Counted from the first letter of the stretch, positions 49,575-62,273 are shown. The stretch: DNA of 64,000 nucleotides from Echinometra lucunter (GCA_029962745.1 CM057156.1:26126421-26190420), one strand, 5' to 3'. The notes: generated by a model from the letters alone, not told the origin. Made by a program: numbers and translations.

Positions 49575-50698
49575 GTGGGACGAGTACCAGAATGATAGGC
49601 TCGAAAAGGATATAGAATGAAACAATTATTTTGAGAGGATAAATTGAAAGAGATTCTAAATAAATGAACGAATAAAAAGCAAAACAAAACAAATAGAAGA
49701 GGTTGCTAGTAAGATAAATAAAAGGACGGTGGTTAAGAGAGAGAGAGAGAGAGAGAGAGGAGAGGAGAGGAGAGGAGAGACTGAGAGAGAAAGGGGGGGG
49801 GGCAAAAGACGAGTTCAAGGGGCAAATCAAATATACTTGGGGTGGGGTTTGTAACAGATGAATCGTCTTGACATGTTTGAGGATGCGGGAAAGAGTGACT
49901 CTCATTCCTTCGTGATGGTTGGATGATGGGTCCCGGGAGAGCTGGGGCAACAAACGGTCACTCATCCCCAAATGCCAACGGTCCATTAACCAACGTCCAA
50001 CATGACTCGCTTCGGAGATTGACAAAGATGGCATCATTTACTCTCCCAACAATGGAAGCAATTCCTACATATTTAAAAGACGACCACACGATCTCTACCA
50101 CATTAATATATTATATACATCTCTGCAACTATAAACACAACATCTGTAAACTAACAAACATATGTTTGGCTGCTTGAACACATGGTGGATTTTGGTCCAA
50201 AAATATAGGAAGAAGAAAAAATATTACCAAACATAGTGAAATTGGCAACGTACACATTCGATGATAAAGCTTTATTCATTACAGAGTAAATTGTACCAAA
50301 TTTGGGGTAAAATCAACTCAGGTTTGTAAACTTTGACTAGTTTCTTTTCACAGGTGAAAAATTCTCCCGTCTGCAATAGAAAAACAGTTACTATCACAAT
50401 AAACAGCCAAAAACTTAGTCAGGTATAATTTTATCACATTCCAACATGCCTACTCAATCATCAAAGGCGTTAGATTCCTAAAATTTAGTAAAATGTTTAG
50501 GATCCTTACAGAAATACTCTATTTGGTTTCTTATTTCAATTACCCGGTGATAGCTAACAACAAATCGCCGAAGGAATGAAACTTTTTACGTGGAAACCTG
50601 AAGTCACGACAAAGAAGCAAGAGTTATTTTTTATCGCTCACAAAAGACTGACATGCAGAAAGGTAGGAGGGGCTCCTTGGCAAGGGAGAGACTGGAAG

Positions 50699-50832
50699 GG
50701 GGGGGGGGGGGGTTGCAAAATAAGAAGGGTCACAAAAGACGGGAAGAAAGGAAGAAAGGGAGATAGAGAGAACAATAGAGAAAACATGAGAGAGAGAGAG
50801 AGAGGAGAGAGCGAGAGAGAGAGAGAGAGAAA
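50699..50832. repeat. Poly-G run and purine-rich (GA)n tract
   Basis: A 14-G run near 50699, followed by GAAAGGA units and a GA repeat to about 50832. Confidence 0.9.
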
Positions 50833-53800
50833 GGGGAGGGGTGTCAGTAAACCGTTATTATTCATATGGGGTCATGCCCCTATGTAATTCTCGGGCAATT
50901 TATAGGGCCATCTATCAAACGATCAGACAAAAAGAATTGTGTCAGTTTTAGAATGTTATTGTTCACCCTTCTCCGTAAGAATACTACACTAACACAGTTT
51001 TCTTAAGATGTTCTATAAACAAAGGCCCAAGACTGCTTTCGTAGCTGAGCTATATTTTGTCCACAAACATGCATAAGGCGTTAACTTACTGAATTCTTAA
51101 AGCGGCAAGTTAACGTGCGACCCACATTTCTTCTTGATCGAAAAGTGCGATTATTGGAGTCATTCAAGAGAAAATGAATTCCCCCAATTTCAATGGTACG
51201 TTTTCTATTTCTATAGGGCAACCTCTATCACCACAGTGATTCATATCGGTGATGATTAAAAACTTTTTCACCGTTTCCATTGACGATAATAATAATTCTC
51301 TTTTGAAATGACTTGAGAAGGCCCGTTCGAGGGGTCTCTTTCGGCAACAGATGCAGTTTTGCTAATGAATGTGTATAAAATTAACATCTACAAAATTATT
51401 TTCTTCCTTTTCATCCTCTCCTTTTCTGTTAAATAAGGAAGCATAGTAATGGGCCGGTCCTAATTCGGTAGGTGGGAGGCATATCAACTAAATGCCCTTC
51501 GTCATAAATTTTAAGAGACCGAATTACAAAGTATGATAGTAGCTAGCCTATAAGTTTAGCGTATCATTATTAATCTGTCAAATAGACCAGACCTTACGTG
51601 ATATGGTGATAGGTCCATACTTTTTACCTATCAGAGTGAATGGAGTACAAACCGAAATCCTCTTTTCCTCTTTCTTCTTTTCATCCTCCTCCTTTCACCA
51701 GTTCCAAGCTTTTTTTTCTTGGAAAGATTTCGGCAGCCCAGCACGCACGCGATGAGAGGCATCAATTTGATCACGCGACAGATGTCAAAATAAATTTGGT
51801 TGTTTCTTTCAAACAAGGGGCGTGGCCTCGGGAGAAAATAAAAATGAAGGTTCGGTTAAGAATTGCTGGCATTCCATGAACGATATTTTGTCATGATTAG
51901 ACTTCTCGACCTACTTAGTATACAGAGGTAAAAAAAAATATATATATATCATCTGTAAAAAGTTTTTTAGCATTACGTCATGCCTTTAAATAGTAATGAT
52001 GATTTTTTTTTTAAAACACGCAACTTTATCATGTTACTCCTTACTGTACTTCTAAATCATGATCTCATTTATACGTTAGATGAATATCCCCTTTCCATTC
52101 CCCCGCAGGCCAATCGTTGCATCTGTATGAATCAGGTTTCAGAGATTCGTCATGCACGATCTACAATTTTAATGTTTCCATGAAATCACACTACTACCAT
52201 GACTACACAAATCAGATTTACTCCCTTCAGTCTAGTCACAATAAAAGCGGTCTAGATTTACTCGTTGTTTATAGTATGGAGACAGATCTATCCAAAATAT
52301 ATCCAGGGCACGTTGTGGATTCAAACAACGACATGGATATCGCTTAATTCTAAAAACAAACACAGACAAACAAAAAAGTTAACAGGTTAATGCTAATTGA
52401 CGCCTTCACAAACGTGCAAACGCAAATTTACCAGAAACATACATGTAGATAATCATGACAATAGGATCAATTGAATACTCTTGGAACAAAGTCTACGCAT
52501 CTTTCTTTTCTATCGAGTTTATCATGTAAAAATCAAAGTTCTCCTGTAGTTTATGTTTATTTTATGGTGAAAAAGTATGGAAAATACTAGTATCATATTC
52601 GTACATTCATAAACAATCGCATATACGCTGAAGTACTTATATACAGCTACCTGAGAAAAAGTTAACAATTCTACTGTAATTTTGAAAGCATAACTGTAGG
52701 GGTGAGGGAGGGAGCCCTCTTAATGACATAGCGTTAGCAGTGAGCAATGTAATAAACTTTAAAAGCCTCATACGTTTTAAAAAAAGTGCATCATCATTTA
52801 CACGACAACCGGCTCTATGAACAAGCTAAGAACAGTTGTCAGTAAGTCAGGGATAATAATGCGAAATCACAACCCGACTGGTACTTTTCTTATAAACATT
52901 TCATACTCATCGATTGAATATCATAGCTCCCCTTTATCCCCCTCAATATGATTCGTCCTTGATGAGATCATGACACAACAGATCCAAGTTCATGTATTTT
53001 AGGCATGTTAGGGTTGATGGCCCAGCGCTTGGGGGTACCAACACCTCCAACATGAATAATGCACGATGATGAGGTAACCTCAAAGGGTCTACGAAATGGT
53101 CTACTGCAATGCATCATATTTGAAATGATGGATAGAAATAGGATTCAATTAAACTAATGTGTGTGGTAACACATCCATAGATTTCCCCACCCCCCCCCCC
53201 CTTAAAAACCGATCAGCTTCCAACGAGAGATTATAGGCAAAACTGCATGAAACGTTTAGCGTATGCTCAATAAATTCATGGTGAGAATAAACTAATGAAC
53301 TTGAGTAATAGCAAAGAAAGGAGGGCTGCCCCCTTTTAAAATCTCTCTCTATCTCTCTCTTTCTCTCTCTATTTCCTCAAGGTACAAGTGATAAAGAAAA
53401 TCAACGTTTAAACATACTGAGAATCGGTAAAAGTAAGGTGGTTTCAAACAGTTGAACAAAATAGAAATACATGATGATGCTAACATGTACTATTCAGAAT
53501 AAGCATACATTTTAACAAAATGTTTTGATAGGTAATTTGCTAACCGCAATTACATTTTCTACCTCAATCATTCGCTAACAGCTAAAAATACATGTTGCAA
53601 ATGACAACGTGCTTTTAAGCTCACACAATTCGTCCACGATTGGTTTTGGAGCATAATATCACGAAGCTCTATAAAGGAAATTGCTTGGTCGTTAAGGGAA
53701 GGGGGTTTCTAAAAATAAATAACAATACAATTGAGAAAAAAGAAGCGATCTCTTGACAGTATTATTTTAAAAGAGGGAACAAATGACATGTGCGAAAAGT

Positions 53801-53959
53801 GAAGATCTATTGCTGCCACGCCAAGAATCCACTTAATTCATTTATTTCGTTTGTAAATTGTAAGTGACATTTTCAGATGGAATTTTTACATAAAGTTCAG
53901 TCATACAACGTGTATCGGCCAAACCGTGGAAGGGGTACGGGCATATTTGGGCGGGCGGT

Positions 53960-53982
53960 GGGGGGGGGGGGGGGGGGGGGGG
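53960..53982. repeat. Poly-G run (23 bp)
   Basis: 23 consecutive G after GGGCGGGCGGT; could form a G-quadruplex. Confidence 0.95.
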
Positions 53983-54582
53983 ACCAGGTGTAATCCATAA
54001 TAACACATTCATCGATTAGGGGGAAGGATGGAACTGGGTCCTATCATCGTCATTCACATTACCTTTCCTCTCTCTTCTTTTCTCTGGCTTTCTAGGTGTT
54101 TTCTCTTTCTCTTAATACTTCATGGAGGGAGGAGGGTACGTGTACCCTTTAACTACGCTACGGGAAATGCTTAAAAATGGACTAATTTCATACTGTAATG
54201 TGCCTCGCTGGAAACACCCTTCGCGATGTCTGATTCCCCATCACTTAACTACAGATTCATCGATTTTAATTGTCATTTACCATTTTACCATGACATTTAG
54301 AATCTTGTAGCTCATAGAACTGAGCTCTGTGCGAGTCAATGTCGAATGTGCTCTCTGAGATGTCTATCAACATCTGCTGGAAATGGTGGAAACCGTTTTC
54401 CATGGTTACTCGTTTTACAATTTATAAGAGAAATAGGAGAATGTGATGAAAATAGATTAACAAACTGTTCCGTTACATTAAAGTTAAATATATTGAGCTT
54501 GTATTATAGGTACTATGATTGAACTATTGAAAAAGAACTTTGAAATCAATAAATTTAGAAATCAATCCAAAGCAAAAAAAAA

Positions 54583-55082
54583 NNNNNNNNNNNNNNNNNN
54601 NNNNNNNNNNNNNNNNNNNNNNNNNNNNNNNNNNNNNNNNNNNNNNNNNNNNNNNNNNNNNNNNNNNNNNNNNNNNNNNNNNNNNNNNNNNNNNNNNNNN
54701 NNNNNNNNNNNNNNNNNNNNNNNNNNNNNNNNNNNNNNNNNNNNNNNNNNNNNNNNNNNNNNNNNNNNNNNNNNNNNNNNNNNNNNNNNNNNNNNNNNNN
54801 NNNNNNNNNNNNNNNNNNNNNNNNNNNNNNNNNNNNNNNNNNNNNNNNNNNNNNNNNNNNNNNNNNNNNNNNNNNNNNNNNNNNNNNNNNNNNNNNNNNN
54901 NNNNNNNNNNNNNNNNNNNNNNNNNNNNNNNNNNNNNNNNNNNNNNNNNNNNNNNNNNNNNNNNNNNNNNNNNNNNNNNNNNNNNNNNNNNNNNNNNNNN
55001 NNNNNNNNNNNNNNNNNNNNNNNNNNNNNNNNNNNNNNNNNNNNNNNNNNNNNNNNNNNNNNNNNNNNNNNNNNNNNNNNNN
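54583..55082. other. Assembly gap of exactly 500 N
   Basis: The round length suggests a placeholder, not a measured size. The bases just left (54553 onward, AATTTAGAAATCAATCCAAA) recur just right of the gap from about 55085 with one later substitution. The gap may therefore hide a tandem repeat, or separate contig ends that actually overlap. Confidence 0.98.
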
Positions 55083-56314
55083 TGAATTTAGAAATCAATC
55101 CAAAGTAAAAAAACATCAAACAACAAAAACAACAAGAAAAACCAAACAAACAACGAAAACAAGTGTCGAGAGGAAGAGTAACTGGTATGAAATTCATTAA
55201 AATTACTCCTCGAGGAATTAACATGATGAAGACGTCAACCAAGTACCAAAGTACCAAAGTCTTACACTACTGTATTCAATTATTAAATTTTCATAACTAA
55301 ATAATGGTCTGTCGGTTCTAGATGTACCTTATTTTCCTGAATTTTTCAAATAAAAAACGTCAAATAGTTAAGCAACATTAGGAAAATAAAGGCTGTGCTA
55401 CCTTTGCTAAACTGAAACTTGGGAAGTGTCATACAAGGAAACAAGGGAGGAATGTGGATCTAATTGTGTTAACCCGAGAGCTGAGAAAGCAGCCGTGGAC
55501 AGCACCATAAGCATAAGTGATATATCACGGGCATTGATATACATTATTAGCCTCAGTGTTCAATCCAATTCTGTTTGAAAGTTTACAGTTAACAAAACAG
55601 ATTGCAAGATGGCTTCATATTATCATAAGATGAGAATCATAAGATGAGAACTGTCTTTCAAAATGAATGTTGGTTAGTGAGAAAACGTCAGTGGCTATTT
55701 ATACTTTAAAGTGCTTAAGCCCCACCCTCTAGAAAGAAAAGAGATATCATACTAAAATTTTGCTCGAGAAGAGTCGATGTGGTGATGTGAGGTTTGTTTC
55801 CCTATCTCACTTCATAAAACTTGAACGTGATGTTATGCTCTCTGAATTTTTCGCATTGCAAAAAAAATGAGGAAGTAAGTTTGGGGTTTCTGGAATACTA
55901 AACACCACGCCAACTGCTCCGCAAAACTGAAGCCTAACAGGGAAGCCATATCTAATAAACCGTTATCTATAATCGTTTTGGAATCCTAACGATAAACTGG
56001 CGAACATTTTTGCATGTTACGCGCAAAGACAGATCCAATATCATCCTATCCAGTTGCTCTACTCATTCTCCCCTTCGCCGAGTTGCGTGTTTCCACAAGC
56101 ACTTCATAATGTTAGCTGGAGCCTAATTTACAAAAATGCGACGATGGAATTGGAGTTGACGGCGCTGTTACAATATGGTGCGCCTCACATCCACCCTTCT
56201 AAATTACTCCATCGCGACAGGCAGATCATTTTCAAATCATAAAATGCATCACTCTCTTCACCAGAAATCTGGATGCAAAGCGTCTAAGGATGATTTTGAT
56301 CCTGTAATAGGGAC

Positions 56315-56315
<1 letters not shown>

Positions 56316-56362
<47 letters not shown>
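56316..56362. repeat. (TA)n microsatellite
   Basis: Uninterrupted TA repeat of about 46 bp. Confidence 0.95.
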
Positions 56363-56364
<2 letters not shown>

Positions 56365-56526
56365 TTATATAGGGGTCGCCCCCACGTTTGTTTGTAATGA
56401 TAATATTCGTGAATGAGGAGAGATTATTAGTAACTTGCTGAGACGAAAAGATTATAGAAACCGACCGATTACTAGTACACCACAACATGTGTATTCTCTT
56501 GTCCTGAAGTTTCGCAACCTAATTCC

Positions 56527-57163
56527 AGGTTCCCACTGTCGTGCGACTTGTCACGAACGCCACGAATGGCCATTCGTAGCTGATCGTGGAACTTTCACGC
56601 AGAAGCCGCGGAACGTTTTTGAAAGTGGGGGGGGGGGGGGGGGGGGGGGGGCTGCGCGTACAAACCAGGAAAAGCACTTCCGGGTTTTTGTACAGAGGCA
56701 AATGTGTCTACTCAAAAAAGTGAGCCCCCCCCCCCCCCCCCCCAGCTCCTACGGTTTCACGGCCCCTGTCACGTTTGGGGCAGCATTACCCTTTCCCATC
56801 TTGCCTCTAGTACCTTTGAGTGGCATTTCTCAGAGGCTCCAAATCGTTACAGATCACGGGAGATCGTGCGATCCCAAAAGAGCTTAATGCGTTGGTCTTT
56901 TCCAAGGTTGATTCCGATAACCACGATTTCAAAGTGCGATTAGATGCGATCTGTCGCGCTTTAATACGATCTGATGCGATGATCACGTTCGACAATTAAT
57001 CGTATTTATCGCAGAGAATTTTTTAACCGTCCAAAATTTTTCTACGATCAACACGACTGCCACGATTGACCTCAAGATGTGATGAGATCTAATATGATCA
57101 CCAAGATTACTCCACGATTAAGACCGCGATTTCAATAGCGGCGCGAATCGTAATGGTGGGAAC
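56527..57163. mobile_element. Inverted-repeat element with GTTCCCAC termini and CACGAT/GCGATC motifs
   Basis: The left end GGTTCCCACTGTCGTGCGAC and the right end, read on the minus strand GTTCCCACCATTACGATTCG, share short TIRs. The interior is full of CACGAT, GCGATC and GATCAC words, in a style like the other motif-rich MITEs here. It contains a 25-G run (56627-56651) and a 19-C run (56725-56743) 73 bp apart, which could pair. No coding capacity. Confidence 0.5.
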
Positions 57164-57836
57164 ATAGCATAATCGCAACTTCGCATCACAATGCGGTTTA
57201 TTTTCTTGTAATGCATTTCTGTACTAGAAGGCAATTCATCGCAAATCATGAAGACAGCCATTTTTTCTTGAAGCAAAGCCACGAAAGAAATGATTGATAA
57301 GGCATAATTACAACGAAGCTATTTAAGCTTTGTGGCATGGCACTCGATGTGAACATCAGAAATAAGCTTAGGCTATGGTAGATTAAAAAAGCAAGCTCTC
57401 TGGTCATGTTGTATTCCCACGTATCATAGGATTAATCCGTCTAAAAATGAATCGGAATGCCATTCTATTCAACCATGAATATAGTTTATCCATGAATCAA
57501 GATATAACAAGAAATAGCCCAAAACTTTGGAACAAAATTTGACTCCACATTAATATCCATAAACTAATCAACACGAGTCGAGTTACAGTCCCATATACCT
57601 TTATATGAGCTGCATTTCATTGTATTTGATTTGCAGAAATTACTTTCGCTGGATTCGTGGTTATTTTGTCGACCTGATATTTTTGAAGAACATTATGTAA
57701 AGTATTATCAGCATTCTCATCTACTGTTTAATGAACCATTCGTAATCCTCGACACAGTTTCCCCCACAGTGAATCTAAGCGACCTTTAACATGTTTAATG
57801 CATCACGGATCATTTGAGAAATCAAATTGTACTTAC

Positions 57837-57954
57837 CTGATTTCCCGACACCTGGACTTCCGAGCAGAGCAATCTTACACTCGGGTATCATCCCGACAGT
57901 CCCGTTGCTACGGTGACGGAGATTGCGCGACGTCATGTTGAAAGTCTCGTGCAT
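57837..57954 (-). CDS. RASL12: RASL12 exon 1: N-terminus and P-loop (G1)
   Basis: 118 nt from ATG at 57954 to the donor GTAAGT. A TAA lies immediately upstream in frame, so 57954 is the first possible start. Its context (T at -3) is weak, and a second in-frame ATG at 57936 has A at -3, so translation may begin there (six residues shorter). The exon encodes a short basic leader, then CKIALLGSPGVGKS, a complete G1 P-loop. The residue equivalent to Ras Gly12 is Pro. The exon ends one base into the next codon (phase 1), which conflicts by one nucleotide with exon 2. Confidence 0.85.
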
Positions 57955-60858
57955 TTAGAACAGCAGATGAAGCAGACGACAACGACAGTCAAATAAAATT
58001 AAACGATTCCTCCACAACGTGATCGTTCCTCCAGGGGAAACGAGATAACCTCAAGTGAATTGAAATTTTAATGAGGGGTTTAGAACAGATTGTACGTTCT
58101 CTTTGTTATTAGAATAATGTCTTGCATATGTATTACTTCTAAAATCAAAGCCCACAGCGACATGTGCTCTTTAGATGCAGGATAACTTGGTCAATTTCGT
58201 TTGGTTAGGAAAACGGTTACTTGTGTACTGCATGGCGTTGGGCGTCCATAATGTAGAAAATCATATTGCTGCTTTATCCTTTTGTTGCCTCCATTTAAAG
58301 GGCTGCGTCTATTGATATTTCGCCAATGTCCGAAGGTGTTGTTAAGCCATGCCCCTGGAAAAATCGATAACTTCTGAAGCCAAGCTGAGCACGAAGAAAT
58401 CCGAGAAACAATTAAAAACAATGAGCTTACAAAACCACGCTGCGAATTATCGAGTGGTTATGAAGAACTGAGCTAATAATACAAATGTCTGCACTCTCAA
58501 ACTCTCTAGTTGGCGATACAGACGCAATAACATCAAGCGATTGAAAATTTCCAAACATCAATCATAACGCAGTGTAGGCAATAAATCCATTTTCGAAGTC
58601 GTTACCACCATTACAAAAGGTTATGTTATCTGGGGAGTGAAATACTTTTGTAAAGAAGCACCAATAGTGGAACGTGTGGAGAAGGAGGGTTCAAGTGTTT
58701 GGACGTGATCGCTAATGGAACAAGATACTCATTTGGGAGACATTTGCCCTCGGAGGAAGTCATTCCTCACACATTCACAAAGTTCTGTTTCCAATGAGGG
58801 AGCTCCTTTTCTGGGTCGCGCCCAAATGTGGAGCCGAGCTTGAACAAAGTTCGCGACGCGCAGGCGACAAGACGACTATAAAAATTTGATATTGCACGAT
58901 TATAAGGCTCGAAGGTCAATGTTAATCCGAAATGGGGTCTCGGTGCTAAATAATCAAGAGTTGGAGTACACCCCAGAGCATCGCTCTGCTCCCCTTTCTT
59001 ATTCAATACCAAAACACAGACGAACTTAGTACTTGGTGAAACGTTTCCTCATTCTTTTTCACGAGAAAGGCAGAGGCTCTCAGAAAGAAATCAAATAGAT
59101 TGCGTACTTATTATTGAAATGGGACAAAGATATTACTGTTTGTTGGTGTTTTGGGGTTACACAAAAGATAACAACCGCAAGGCAATAAGTCTTTACAAAA
59201 GAACCCAACAAAGCTTCGATTGTCCTCTCCTTGAACTTGTAGTAATACCTCCGACTGCGTACACAAACTTCAGTAGTTTTCGTTTTCTTTGCAATTACCT
59301 GAAGGATCCTTGTTTCGCTGTTCGTAAATCGTAAATCACAGAGGTTATAAATTTCTCGGTCTTCTGCAGACGGAGCACGTTCCGCGGTTAAAGATTCGTG
59401 AGGTTTGTTGTACAACTCTTGGCGGGAGAGGTGACGGTAAAAGTCAAATGCAGGCGACGGACGTCAGCAAGGGTTCTCATCAATGGATAAATGTCCACCT
59501 TGTGCCTGTCCTTAACTCGACCTCCGCGGATAAGTGAAGAAGTTTCGATACACCACTTCCCACTGACAGAGATGGGTCGTATCCTTGACGATGAGATTTT
59601 GATTTCTCACCACGATAGGCATGAACATGTAGCGATCGGAAGCAAAATGAAACATAGCCTGAAACTAATTTCCCGCTCTTTGAACCAGGCAGGCATGAGA
59701 AGAAAGAGTAGAATTAAAATGATTCCTCGTTACAAAAAGTTGAGGAACAAAACTTTTCTTTGTGTAATGGGAATTGCTTAATCTAATTCGCTTCCAAATG
59801 GTGTCAAATTTTCAGTAGAGTAACCCTTTCGAGAACCCAGCGCTTACACCAATCAGCATGATCCGCTTAAAGGCGATATAAATTTATAAGTTTATAAATC
59901 TCTGTTAATAGGCTACAATACGATTACTTTTGAAGATGTTCTCCAGCTCTAATTCATATTCTGTAGGTCTTCAACAATTGCTGCCATTTAGACGAGAAGT
60001 AATGAGGTTCTTTTCAGTGGGGTAAGACTCGTAGTCGCACAAAAGCGGAGTGAGAATTCGTAAAACTGCTTTCTGAAACTCCTGGAATAAGCATGAAATA
60101 TAAAAGAGGGACAGTTATTGTTCTCTTAAAGTCGGGCGGGATGTAATGCCATTCTTGCCTTTCTGTAATTCAGTAGACACTTAGTACTCATGTAATCTTT
60201 CGATTATCCTCATATCCCCTCCCTTTCGTATGTAGTAGCACGGCATATAAGACACTCAAATAAATAGCTGGGACTAACAGTAGAAGAGGAAGAGATCTGA
60301 GACTCTCGTCGCTTCTTCGAATGTGTTCTCCGAACAACTAAAAACCACAAGTAGTCATGGTATGCTGCATTCATGCTGTTATCATGCGCAACTGTGGTCC
60401 AACAAAAGTATGCAGACAGTCAAACAATTACAATAAAGCATGAATGTTTGCTGGGATTACACCCATGTGCTCTCCAAAGGGAGGAATGTGTAAGAATCCA
60501 TTAATGGTGCTATGGTATGCACTTTCCCTTCTTCAAATAGTTCAAATTCCAGAGAAAAGAATTAATGGAAAGTATGCAGTGCTCTGTATAATTATATAAA
60601 TGATGCTGACAACGGATTTCCGAAAATGCTGCCGCTCTCCTATTAAATCAACACAAATTTCTCGGATGTTAGAAAGCCATAATGCTCACAATTACTGTCC
60701 GAATTAATGAATTAGACTTGGCCATAACCATTCCAGTAAATTCATAACAGTAGAACTGCATGAATGACGAAAAGAGTATCAACTGGTAGCCGATACTGAC
60801 CGAGCGGTATCGAGAGAATTTGGAGTCCTGTGTCGTCTGCTTGCAAGCTCACCGCTGA

Positions 60859-61023
60859 ATGAACACGACTCACATGCTGATGGGGCAGAGACGCCACAGT
60901 ATGAGCGTTAGCCTCAAAGCTTATCAGCAGGGCGACCTCAATGGTACTTATGAACGCACTGACCTGGTTAAAAAGGTGCTCGACGTTATGAGTTATGGTT
61001 ACAGCCCGGCGTTATCAATATAA
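60859..61023 (+). other. Small open reading frame (54 codons), uncertain
   Basis: ATG at 60859 to TAA at 61021-61023. The peptide has balanced composition, with a stretch AYQQGDLNGTYERTDLVKKV that looks less random than neighbouring frames. No family recognised, no splice or promoter context, and the minus strand of the same stretch contains donor-like GGTGAGC. It could be a small ORF, part of an untranslated exon, or chance. Confidence 0.2.
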
Positions 61024-62273
61024 AACACGGCGACTATTTTCATCTAGATAGAAAATAAATGGCTTACGTTCATAGTGGTCTAACATACTAATTTTTTGTC
61101 ACTTAAATGAAAAGTAATTAAAAATCAAGAATTAAAATATTTATGCTCAGATCTAAATGCTGCTCACACGACTTATTGCACATCCCCATCAATTTGCCTT
61201 TGGAAGATTTGTTTCTAATCAGAAGTTTAGGATAGTTTGATAATAGATATCATAACATCATCTTTCTCACTGGTCATGAAAGTATTTAAGGATTAAATGT
61301 ATATTAAAAAAGAACAATAGGCCTATAGCTTTTCTTTCTAAAGATGAATGCAACCTACTACATAAAGCCCCAAGCTGGCTCTGTTCTGTTTCTTTTCAAC
61401 ATGATTATCATTGTTATCATTTTTATTTAAATCACTTTTCAGCGAGCGATTTCCTGAACTTTGATGGTAAACACCAACCAGTTAACACCCCAACATCACT
61501 ATAGCCTAGCATTGTACTTTCTTATTTGCTCAATTCTCCGCCCATTGTGCATTTGTATTCATCCAAGCATCGAAATCTTACAACTGTTACCTTGTCTGAT
61601 CACACACTTCAGCTACAATGGTACTGCATTGTTTTCCTCTCTTGTCTTTGCTAAAGCATCCCTCCATTCCACAATCAAACATTACAAATTGTGCAACTGA
61701 CGAAAGCAACCAAAGGATTTCGTAGAATAACGCCCAGTCGACTGGTTTGGTGGCTACTATTGTACAACTGGAGGATTGCAATAAAATGTCTACTCGTGTT
61801 CTTACTTAACTTGTGGCGGAGGCCCTATCTCCAAATACCTTTGTTTCTTATATCTTCACTGCAGGGCAAGAACCTCGTGAATCTTGGCCCAGGTCCTTTT
61901 TTTTTCTCAAAGTTTATTTTGATTTATTCTTGTTTCTGTGGAATGTCTTTGAATTGCAACATTCAGTACTTGCGGTTTCGAGCAAGACGTCCAGATGTAT
62001 TGAGCCCTGATACAAAAACTACTTCTAGCTTCATTCACCGAAGGGTATAGACCCCACTGTTTGATTATATTTTGTTTATCCCTGATCCCTGCTGATGGTT
62101 TGGTGCATTGTAATTTCACTGTAATCCCTGTCTATCATCGACTTTTACTGGTAGCAATATAATACTCAGCTTTGCCACTTATCATGTTTATGGGTCGAGA
62201 GGGACTTGGGGGAAAACACCTGGTCAAAGGATGTAAGGACCAGAGATTTTTCTCTCTTAATACAATTCATTAT

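Larger units (their letters stand above)
48286..57836 (-). other. RASL12: RASL12 intron 1 (about 9.6 kb, with assembly gap)
   Basis: Donor GTAAGT at 57836 and acceptor AG at 48287-48286. Contents listed separately: a SINE-like fragment near 49.45 kb, GA tracts at 49.5, 49.7 and 50.8 kb, poly-G runs near 50.7 and 53.96 kb, a 500-N gap at 54583-55082, a TA repeat near 56.3 kb and an inverted-repeat element at 56.5-57.2 kb. I recognised no exon on either strand. Confidence 0.8.
7296..57954 (-). other. RASL12: RASL12-like small GTPase gene (five coding exons, about 50.7 kb from start to stop)
   Basis: Gene span assembled by joining five exons with canonical GT/AG sites: 57954-57837, 48285-48228, 9076-9003, 8573-8383 and 7635-7296. 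The coding lengths are 118, 58, 74, 191 and 340 nt (781 in total), one more than a multiple of three; the excess lies at the exon 1/exon 2 junction. After allowing for it the protein is 259 residues, close to the vertebrate family length of about 266. Motifs in order: G1 GSPGVGKS (32-39), switch I EYDPTLE (53-59), a degenerate G3 DTVHE (79-83), NWADCLVIVYS (93-103), G4 GNKNE (138-142), G5-like EVSSAG (167-172) and a basic tail ending KGFKIFSQ with no CAAX prenylation box. The tail and the EDVEHVFHETVRE helix point to RASL12 rather than RERG or RASL11. Its cellular role is poorly known. Confidence 0.85.

Noticed and set aside
49384..50037. 217-codon minus-strand frame
   Set aside because: Much of it translates GA repeats (Ser/Leu runs); the remaining part matches nothing I know and lies inside RASL12 intron 1.
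54515..55257. Long frames on both strands over 54.5-55.3 kb
   Set aside because: They are created by the 500 undetermined bases of the gap.
56435..56887. 150-codon frame with Gly- and Pro-runs
   Set aside because: It crosses the 25-G and 19-C runs of an inverted-repeat element; homopolymer length would decide the frame, and no domain is visible.
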